12,500 nt of DNA from Symbiodinium natans (lineage: Eukaryota; Sar; Dinophyceae; Suessiales; Symbiodiniaceae), in contig CAJNDS010001532.1 in assembly GCA_905221605.1 (NCBI GenBank), forward strand, positions 1 through 12,500, in the 5' to 3' direction. The position numbers and the translations under genes were made by a program. This document shows, piece by piece, positions 1 to 7,743 of the stretch. How positions within the stretch are numbered: position 1 is the stretch's first letter; each line of letters opens with the position of its first letter. Under the pieces are notes generated by a model. It was not told where the DNA came from, ran no database searches, and worked only from the letters and a program-made list of their open reading frames with translations.

Positions 1-2201
1 GAAGGAGATCTGGAGCTTGGCGACAGACGGAAGCCTTGTCCACACGGCCTCCAAAAAGTGTCTCAGCACACGTGGCCAGACAAATGCAGACACGCCGATG
101 GAGCTGGTGCAGTGTGATGCGGCTGGCGGCGTGCCGAAGTGGGAGCTGCAGCCCAATGGCCAGATCAAAATGGCGCAGAGCAACATGTGTGTGAGCCATC
201 TTGGAGGGTCCAACTCAGTGGTGAACGCAGCAGCAGCAGCGTCAGCCTCGGCAAGCTCGACATTGGATCCCCATCACGGGGCGGCCCTTGCTATTGACGG
301 TGTGGCGTCCACATACTGGGTCTCGAAGATGGGCGAGGCGGGTGACGTCACCTTGCTCGTAGACTTTGGAGAGCCCCTGCGTGGATCTGTGCTGGATATC
401 GACTTCGAGTTTGTCCCTTCCGGTTTTGCAGTGCACGTGGCAGGAGCAAGGCCGGGGGAGTGGCTACAGGTGTTTGCTACGGACGCGAATGTTCTGAAAC
501 ATGTGAAGATCCCACTGGATGCGGCCAAACCCACGTCAGCAGTCAAGCTTGTCATGCAGACTGCTCACCCAACGCTGGGCGTCCTGGGCGGCCACAAGCT
601 TTTCGGCGTCCGCTCCATCAAAGTCCTGACGCGCCTGCTGCAGCCCGTGCTGGCGCCGTGTGCAGCAGCAGCGAAAAGCCCGGATGCCAGGGACAAGTTC
701 TTTGCAGTAGCGGTGAATGCTTTCGACCCGAAGGCTTCTGCGACGTTGGCGGCCGAGTTGCCTGCGCTGGAGTCTGCAGACGCGGCCTTGTCGGCCGTTG
801 TGGTGGAGCTTGCTGGAGCATTGCCTGCCATGAGCTCCTGCAAGCCAGCAGGGTCTGTCTTGCTCCAGGCCAATGGTACCATGGCCAAAACTCGGCAAAC
901 TCGGCAGGCCAGGCGCTCCGGCTTGGATCTAGTGCTTGATGTGACCCAGGAAACTGCCCTGCTGCAAGAAGCAAGGGCGACTGTGATCGCAGCGCGTGGT
1001 TTGCTGGTGTAGAAGAGAGCAAAGTCTGGGTCCTGGGTCTTGCAAAGCCGTAGCGTTCGGCTTGGTGATGTTCCGTGTTCCCAAGAGATCTGTGCTGTCT
1101 CTCGGCGCTGTACGCTTGCACGCGCAGTCGCTCAGCAAGTGCATGCAAGTGCGTGAAACGAACGCTCACATGCTCGTCTACAAGAATACAAGAGCGTGTA
1201 CGGGTGCAATGAAACTACATTCATGAAGTTACTATGTCACAGTGTTTGTGGGCTCTTGTTTGAGAATTGTGTGGCCAAAGACAAAGATCTCACAAGTCAC
1301 AGACTCCAACATATCCCACGCTTTCTGCTGCTTGCTGTGATGTCACTTCTGCGTGCTTCTGCCGTGGGGTGTCTCCTTGCTGCCCAGCTGGTGCAGCCAC
1401 AAAGCAGCCTGTTCTAGGTTGTGACGGTTGTGGCAATCTTGTTTGCAAGAGGTCTTGAGCAGGGCGGAGCGCGCCAACGTCCGTGTCATGGCAGCGGGTC
1501 GTCGTGCGAATTCTGGACTTCTGGAAGTGCAGACGAGCTCTGGATCGTACGGGTCCGTGTGCGAGATGAATGCTGAGGCAGCCAACGTGGCATGCAAACA
1601 GATCGGCTATGATTTTGGCGTCTTGAGCCCATCGCCGTGTGCCAAGTATGGAGGTTTGAGTTGGTGTGGCGCAGCGGGGTCTCCCGTTGCCGTGAAGAAC
1701 TTGAAATGTTCGGGAGCAGAGCTCAGTGTCGATGAGTGCAGCTCAGAAGAAGTAGATGACTCGTGCCTGAGCCACAGCAGCGATGCCATTGTTTTCTGTG
1801 GCATGACCTCTTTGAAGGCGTTTTCAGACGGCGAGCTGCGCCTGGTTGGCGGTGCCGGCGCTCCGGCCCTGCCCGGTGAGGCTGGTCGGCTGGAGATGTT
1901 CCGGGCCGCCTCGCAAGTGTGGGCGCCCGTGTGCAAGCTTGGCTTCACCAGTGGCTCTGCCTCTGTGGCTTGCAAGCAGATGGGGTACTCTGGATCTGCA
2001 GGCTTTGCCGGTTGCACGTCCAAGGAGACGTGTGGGGCAGTGCCGCCAGAGGTGTCGGAGTTGACTTGCGGTGGTGCCGAGACGACCGTGCTGGAGTGCT
2101 CCATGTCAGCAGGAGACGACGTATTCTGTGCGCCCCAGGAGTCACTGCTGCTGACTTGCGCTGGGCACGGCAACCCCATCGGACCACCAACAAATCTGTG
2201 A
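1..2201 (+). CDS. Copy 1 (5' partial): ricin-B-like / F5-8C-like / two-SRCR secreted protein
   Basis: Proposed coding parts are 2-852 (frame entered mid-gene at Lys-Glu-Ile-Trp) and 1463-2201, joined across an intron at 853-1462. The signal peptide and the start of the ricin-like region lie left of the window. What remains is the ricin-like part (KKCLSTRG, then PKWELQPNGQIKM), the F5/8C-like domain (DGVASTYWVSK, then DFGEPLRG), an Ala-rich linker and two SRCR domains ending in ...GPPTNL and TGA at 2199-2201. Copy-specific residues are Thr in CLSTRG, Met and Gln in PMELVQ, and Pro in LQPNGQ. The extracellular binding role is inferred from domain type; the ligand is unknown. Alternatively, unspliced reading gives an exon-1 protein stopping at 1012 and a separate SRCR frame starting at ATG 1488. 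The spliced model is preferred because both exons match in phase in all copies. Confidence 0.8.
853..1462 (+). other. Intron of copy 1 (610 bp, GT-AG)
   Basis: The donor is AGCAGG|GTCTGTC and the acceptor TTGAGCAG|GGCGG. Exon 1 leaves two bases of a Gly codon (GG) and exon 2 supplies the third, giving Pro-Ala-Gly-Ala-Glu-Arg. The exon 2 frame has an in-frame TGA at 1422-1424, so the acceptor must lie to the right of it. AG at 1461-1462 followed by G fits the AG|G acceptor preference reported for dinoflagellates. AG at 1458-1459 would also keep frame and add one Arg. The frame of exon 1 happens to stay open to a TAG at 1010-1012 if the intron is retained. Confidence 0.75.
1045..1063 (+). other. 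Small stem-loop in the intron
   Basis: AAGCCG (1045-1050) and CGGCTT (1058-1063) are perfectly complementary around a 7-base loop. The same hairpin occurs at 3698-3716 and 8982-9000. In copy 3 the left arm is AAGCCA, which breaks one pair. No function is known, and a 6-bp stem may be chance. Confidence 0.3.
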
Positions 2202-2459
2202 AAGGCTTGCAGGCTACTCTGTACCTCTGGGGCAACCATGGTTGCAGCGTGTTGTGGTGAGCGTTCTGCCTTGTCACTTTCGGCTTGCTTGTGGTTGGTC
2301 ACGACTTGCCTGCTTGGTTTTTTGTTTTGAGCTTAGCCAACCGATCTATGCATGTGGTGTTGTTCACTGGCGAGTGCTTTTCTTGCGTTGATGTGTAGCT
2401 GTGGAACACAGAGGCAGACCTCAGGACAGATTCACTCAGCTACTCATTTTCATTGCTGG
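2202..2459 (+). promoter_or_regulatory. Spacer between copies 1 and 2: 3' end, T-rich tract and candidate trans-splice acceptors
   Basis: These 258 bases must carry the 3' UTR of copy 1 and the 5' UTR of copy 2. No TATA-like box or AATAAA is seen. A T-rich tract (2314-2329) runs into AG at 2335-2336, and a second, weaker one (2378-2383) precedes AG at 2397-2398. Either could accept a dinoflagellate spliced leader. The choice matters. With the first site the mRNA keeps ATG 2348, which opens a 16-codon uORF ending in TAG at 2396-2398, and ATG 2352, which is in frame with the main protein. With the second site translation would start at ATG 2460. The exact acceptor is inference. Confidence 0.45.
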
Positions 2460-4845
2460 ATGTTGCGGTGTCCGCTTGCTTTGCTTGTGCTGCTTGCATC
2501 TGGAAGCAGTGCAGCTGCCACAGCTGCTGCTGCCACTCCTGCCAATTTCTTGCTTGTCAGCGGCGTGACTGCGGAGGATGAGACTTGCTTGGTGGGTGCT
2601 GGGGCGAGTGTGTGGCTCGACTCGTGCGAAAGCGTCGTGACCAGCCTGAGCGGGAAGGAGATCTGGAGCTTAGCGACAGACGGAAGCCTTGTCCACACGG
2701 CCTCCAAAAAGTGTCTCAGCGCACGTGGCCAGACAAATGCAGACACGCCGGTGGAGCTGGTGCCGTGTGATGCGGCTGGCGGCGTGCCCAAGTGGGAGCT
2801 GCAGGCCAATGGCCAGATCAAAATGGCGCAGAGCAACATGTGTGTGAGCCATCTTGGAGGGTCCAACTCAGTGGTGAACGCAGCAGCAGCAGCGTCAGCC
2901 TCGGCAAGCTCGACGTTGGATCCCCATCACGGGGCGGCCCTTGCCGTTGACGGTGTGGCGTCCACATACTGGGTCTCGAAGATGGGCGAGGCGGGTGACG
3001 TCACCTTGCTCTTGGACTTTGGAGAGCCCCTGCGTGGATCTGTGCTGGATATCGACTTCGAGTTTGTCCCTTCCGGTTTTGCAGTGCACGTGGCAGGAGC
3101 AAGGCCGGGGGAGTGGCTACAGGTGTTTGCTACGGACGCGAATGTTCTGAAACATGTGAAGATCCCACTGGATGCGGCCAAACCCACGTCAGCAGTCAAG
3201 CTTGTCATGCAGACTGCTCACCCAACGCTGGGCGTCCTGGGCGGCCACAAGCTTTTCGGCGTCCGCTCCATCAAAGTCCTGACGCGCTTGCTGCAGCCCG
3301 TGCTGGCGCCGTGTGCAGCGGCAGCGAAAAGCCCGGATGCCAGGGACAAGTTCTTTGCAGTAGCGGTGAATGCTTTCGACCCGAAGGCTTCTGCGACGTT
3401 GGCGGCCGAGTTGCCTGCGCTGGAGTCTGCAGACGCGGCCTTGTCGGCCGTCGTGGTGGAGCTTGCTGGAGCATTGCCTGCCATGAGCTCCTGCAAGCCA
3501 GCAGGGTTGTCTTGCTCCAGGCCAATGGTACCATGGCCAAAACTCGGCAAACTCGGCAGGCCAGGCGCTCCGGCTTGGATCTAGTACTTGATGTGACCCA
3601 GGAAACTGCCCTGCTGCAAGAAGCAAGGGCGACTGTGATCGCAGCGCGTGGTTTGCTGGTGTAGAATTGTAGAAGAGAGCAAAGTCTGGGTCTTGCAAAG
3701 CCGTAGCCTTCGGCTTGGTGATGTACCGTGTTCCCAAGAGATCTGTGCTGTCTCTCGGCGCTGTACGCGTGCACGCAGCCGCTCAGCAAGTGCATGAAGC
3801 GAACGCTCACACGCACGTGTGCAGTCTACAAGAAGACAATAGTGTGTGCAGGTGCAATGAAGCTACATGAAGTTACTGTGTCACAGTGTTTGTGGGCGCT
3901 TGTTTGAGATTTGTGTGGCCAAAGACAAAGATCTCAAAAGTCACAGACTCCAACATATCCCACGCTTTCTGCTGCTTGCTGTGATGTCACTTCTTCGTGC
4001 TTCTGCCGTGGGGTGTCTCCTTGCTGCCCAGCTGGTGCAGCCACAAAGCAGCCTGTTCTAGGTTGTGACGGTTGTGGCAATCTTGTTTGCAAGAGGTCTT
4101 GAGCAGGGCGGAGCGCGCCAACGTCCGTGTCATGGCGGCGGGTCGTCGTGCGAACTCTGGACTTCTGGAAGTGCAGACGAGCTCTGGATCGTACGGGTCC
4201 GTGTGCGAGATGAATGCCGAGGCAGCCAACGTGGCATGCAAACAGATCGGCTATGATTTTGGCGTCTTGAGCCCATCGCCGTGTGCCAAGTATGGAGGTT
4301 TGAGTTGGTGTGGCGCAGCGGGGTCTCCCGTTGCCGTGAAGAACTTGAAATGTTCGGGAGCAGAGCTCAGTGTCGATGAGTGCAGCTCAGAAGAAGTAGA
4401 TGACTCGTGCCTGAGCCACAGCAGCGATGCCGTTGTTTTCTGTGGCATGACCTCCTTGAAGGCGTTTTCAGACGGCGAGCTGCGCCTGGTTGGCGGTGCC
4501 GGCGCTCCGGCCCTGCCCGGCGAGGCTGGTCGGCTGGAGATGTTCCGGGCCGCCTCGCAAGTGTGGGCGCCCGTGTGCAAGCTTGGCTTCACCAGTGGCT
4601 CTGCCTCTGTGGCTTGCAAGCAGATGGGGTACTCTGGATCTGCAGGCTTTGCCGGTTGCACGTCCAAAGATACGTGTGGGGCAGTGCCGCCAGAGGTGTC
4701 GGAGTTGACTTGCGGTGGCTCCGAGACGACCGTGCTGGAGTGCTCCATGTCAGCAGGAGACGACGTATTCTGTGCGCCCCAAGAGTCACTGCTGCTGACT
4801 TGCGCTGGGCACGGCAATCCCATCGGACCACCAACAAATCTGTGA
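2460..4845 (+). CDS. Copy 2: secreted ricin-B-like / F5-8C-like / two-SRCR protein, 594 aa
   Basis: Proposed exons are 2460-3505 and 4107-4845 (1046 + 739 = 1785 nt). Residues 1-20 form a signal peptide (MLRCPLALLVLLASG, then small residues), which is why ATG 2460 is preferred over the in-frame ATG 2352 that would add 36 residues. Residues about 30-134 are ricin-B/beta-trefoil-like, with Trp69, Cys85, Cys103, Trp112 and the NGQIK turn. Residues about 140-280 resemble an F5/8C (discoidin) domain (DGVASTYW at 164-171, then LLLDFGE). Residues 285-348 are an Ala-rich, probably helical linker. SRCR1 spans about 355-462 with Cys 382, 393, 408, 417, 431, 441, 450 and 461. SRCR2 spans about 473-582 with Cys 506, 519, 533, 539, 551, 561, 571 and 581. 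No transmembrane segment follows, so secretion is likely. Unspliced, this copy shifts frame at 3507 and stops at 3584; the missing base falls inside the proposed intron. The family name is not recognised. Confidence 0.85.
3506..4106 (+). other. Intron of copy 2 (601 bp, GT-AG)
   Basis: The donor is AGCAGG|GTTGTC, one base shorter than in copies 1 and 4. The acceptor is GAGCAG|GGCGG. The missing base is harmless if spliced but would break exon 1 if not. This intron also carries an extra short stretch (a repeated TTGTAGAA-type segment near 3664-3672) absent from the other copies. Confidence 0.78.
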
Positions 4846-5102
4846 AAGGCTTGCAGGCTACTCTGTACCTCTGGGGCAACCATGGTTGCAGCGTGTTGTG
4901 GTGAGCGTTTTGCCTTGTCACTTTCGGCTTGCTTGTGGTTGGTCACGACTTGCCTGCTTGTTTTTTGTTTTGAGCTTAGCCAACCGATCTATGCATGTGG
5001 TGTTGTTCACTGGCGAGTGTTTTTCTTGCGTTGATGTGTAGCTGTGGAACACAGAGGCAGACCTCAGGACAGATTCACTCAGCTACTCATTTTCATTGCT
5101 GG
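4846..5102 (+). promoter_or_regulatory. Spacer between copies 2 and 3 with candidate trans-splice acceptor
   Basis: These 257 bases are collinear with the previous spacer, with one T/G fewer in the T-rich run. The run at about 4959-4971 leads to AG at 4978-4979. The short uORF and the upstream in-frame ATG (4995) are both retained. No polyadenylation signal or TATA-like motif is evident. Confidence 0.45.
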
Positions 5103-7486
5103 ATGTTGCGGTGTCCGCTTGCTTTGTTTGGTGTGCTGCTTGCATCTGGAAGCAGCGCAGCTGCCACAGCTGCTGCTGCCGCTCCTGCCAATTTCTTGCT
5201 TGTCAGCGGCGTGACTGCGGCGGATGAGACTTGCTTGGTGGGTGCTGGGGCGAGTGTGTGGCTCGACTCGTGCGAGAGCGCCGTGACCAGCCTGAGCGGG
5301 AAGGAGATCTGGAGCTTAGCGACAGACGGAAGCCTTGTCCACACGGCCTCCAAAAAGTGTCTCAGCGCACGTGGCCAGACAAATGCAGACACGCCGGTGG
5401 AGCTGGTGCCGTGTGATGCGGCTGGCGGCGTGCCCAAGTGGGAGCTGCAAGCCAATGGCCAGATCAAAATGGCGCAGAGCAACATGTGTGTGAGCCATCT
5501 TGGAGGGTCCAACTCAGTGGTGAACGCAGCAGCAGCAGCGTCAGCCTCGGCAAGCTCGACGTTGGATCCCCATCACGGGGCGGCCCTTGCCATTGACGGT
5601 GTGGCGTCCACATACTGGGTCTCGAAGATGGGCGAGGCGGGTGACGTCGCCTTGCTCTTGGACTTTGGAGAGCCCCTGCGTGGATCTGCGCTGGATATCG
5701 ACTTCGAGTTTGTCCCTTCCGGTTTTGCAGTGCACGTGGCAGGAGCAAGGCCGGGGGAGTGGCTACAGGTGTTTGCTACGGACGCGAATGTTCTGAAACA
5801 TGTGAAGATCCCACTGGATGCGGCCAAACCCACGTCAGCAGTCAAGCTTGTCATGCAGACTGCTCACCCGACGCTGGGCGTCCTGGGCGGCCACAAGCTT
5901 TTCGGCGTCCGCTCCATCAAAGTCCTGACGCGCTTGCTGCAGCCCGTGCTGGCGCCGTGTGCAGCGGCAGCGAAAAGCCCGGATGCCAGGGACAAGTTCT
6001 TTGCAGTAGCGGTGAATGCTTTCGACCCGAAGGCTTCTGCGACGTTGGCGGCCGAGTTGCCTGCGCTGGAGTCTGCAGACGCGGCCTTGTCGGCCGTTGT
6101 GGTGGAGCTTGCTGGAGCATTGCCTGCCATGAGCTCCTGCAAGCCAGCAGGGATTGTCTTGCTCCAGGCCAATGGTACCATGGCCAAAACTCGGCAAACT
6201 CGGCAGGCCAGGCGCTCCGGCTTGGATCTAGTGCTTGATGTGACCCAGGAAACTGCCCTGCTGCAAGAAGCAAGGGCGACTGTGATCGCAGCGCGTGGTT
6301 TGCTGGTGTAGAAGAGAGCAAAGTCTGGGTCTTGCAAAGCCATAGCCTTCGGCTTGGTGATGTACCGTGTTCCCAAGAGATCTGTGCTGTCTCTCGGCGC
6401 TGTACGCGTGCACGCGCAGCCGCTCAGCAAGTGCATGAAGCGAACGCTCACATGCACGTGTGCAGTCTACAAGAAGACAACAGTGTGTGCAGGTGCAATG
6501 AAGCTACATGAAGTTACTGTGTCACAGTGTTTGTGGGCGCTTGTTTGAGATTTGTGTGGCCAAAGATAAAGATCTCAAAAGTCACAGACTCCAACATATC
6601 CCACGCTTTCTGCTGCTTGCTGTGATGTCACTTCTGCGTGCTTCTGCCGTGGGCTGTCTCCTTGCTGCCGAGCTGGTGCAGCCACAAAGCAGCCTGTTCT
6701 AGGTTGTGACGGTTGTGGCAATCTTGTTTGCAAGAGGTCTTGAGCAGGGCGGAGCGCGCCAACGTCCGTATCATGGCGGCGGGTCGTCGTGCGAACTCTG
6801 GACTTCTGGAAGTGCAGACGAGCTCTGGATCGTACGGGTCCGTGTGCGAGATGAATGCCGAGGCAGCCAACGTGGCATGCAAACAGATCGGCTATGATTT
6901 TGGCGTCTTGAGCCCGTCGCCGTGTGCCAAGTATGGAGGTTTGAGTTGGTGTGGCGCAGCGGGGTCTCCCGTTGCCGTGAAGAACTTGAAATGTTCGGGA
7001 GCAGAGCTCAGTGTCGATGAGTGCAGCTCAGAAGAAGTAGATGACTCGTGCCTGAGCCACAGCAGCGATGCCATTGTTTTCTGCGGCATGACCTCTTTGA
7101 AGGCGTTTTCAGACGGCGAGCTGCGCCTGGTTGGCGGTGCCGGCGCTCCGGCCCTGCCCGGCGAGGCTGGTCGGCTGGAGATGTTCCGGGCCGCCTCGCA
7201 AGTGTGGGCGCCCGTGTGCAAGCTTGGCTTCACCAGTGGCTCTGCCTCTGTGGCTTGCAAGCAGATGGGGTACTCTGGATCTGCAGGCTTTGCCGGTTGC
7301 ACGTCCAAAGATACGTGTGGGGCAGTGCCGCCAGAGGTGTCGGAGTTGACTTGCGGTGGCTCCGAGACGACCGTGCTGGAGTGCTCCATGTCAGCAGGAG
7401 ACGACGTATTCTGTGCGCCCCAAGAGTCACTGCTGCTGACTTGCGCTGGGCACGGCAATCCCATCGGACCACCAACAAATCTGTGA
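5103..7486 (+). CDS. Copy 3: secreted ricin-B-like / F5-8C-like / two-SRCR protein, 595 aa
   Basis: Proposed exons are 5103-6151 and 6748-7486 (1049 + 739 = 1788 nt). Domain order and all sixteen SRCR cysteines match copy 2. The one length difference is a 3-bp in-frame insertion in the signal peptide (ALFGVLLASG instead of ALLVLLASG), which keeps the hydrophobic core. This copy reads VTAADETC where copies 2 and 4 read VTAEDETC. Its F5/8C-like domain has Ala in GDVALL and GSALD, shared with copy 4. Its SRCR2 has SKDTCG and GGSETT, shared with copy 2. The intron donor is GA instead of GT. If GA is not used, this copy would make only an exon-1 protein ending at the TAG at 6309-6311. The secreted, ligand-binding role is inferred from domains only. 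Confidence 0.84.
6152..6747 (+). other. Intron of copy 3 (596 bp, GA-AG)
   Basis: The donor is AGCAGG|GATTGTC and the acceptor GAGCAG|GGCGG. The position equals that of the GT donors in the other copies, and joining there restores the frame exactly. GA donors alongside GT and GC are documented for dinoflagellate nuclear introns. The rest of the intron is collinear with copy 2 except for small indels. Confidence 0.72.
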
Positions 7487-7743
7487 AAGGCTTGCAGGCT
7501 ACTCTGTACCTCTGGGGCAACCATGGTTGCAGCGTGTTGTGGTGAGCGTTTTGCCTTGTCACTTTCGGCTTGCTTGTGGTTGGTCACGACTTGCCTGCTT
7601 GTTTTTTGTTTTGAGCTTAGCCAACCGATCTATGCATGTGGTGTTGTTCACTGGCGAGTGTTTTTCTTGCGTTGATGTGTAGCTGTGGAACACAGAGGCA
7701 GACCTCAGGACAGATTCACTCAGCTACTCATTTTCATTGCTGG
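7487..7743 (+). promoter_or_regulatory. Spacer between copies 3 and 4 with candidate trans-splice acceptor
   Basis: These 257 bases are nearly identical to the copy 2-3 spacer. The T-rich run at about 7600-7612 leads to AG at 7619-7620, and the second candidate AG precedes the GTGGAACACAG stretch. Sequence this short between stop and next start leaves little room for a conventional promoter and suits polycistronic transcription with trans-splicing. That is inference. Confidence 0.45.

Noticed and set aside
460-939. 159-codon + strand frame inside the F5/8C-like exon (with equivalents in other copies).
   Set aside because: Out-of-frame shadow of exon 1. The apparent fusion in copy 2 (3113-3664) is just the frame shift caused by the intron-side 1-bp difference.
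1607-2302. 231-codon minus-strand open frame opposite the SRCR exon, repeated in every copy (also at 4251-4946, 6892-7587, 9520-10215).
   Set aside because: It recurs only because the unit recurs. It has no recognisable domain and runs into the spacer, while the + strand frame has clear SRCR cysteines.
3505-3584. Copy 2 as a frameshifted pseudogene.
   Set aside because: The missing base lies after the proposed donor. Splicing gives an intact 594-residue protein.
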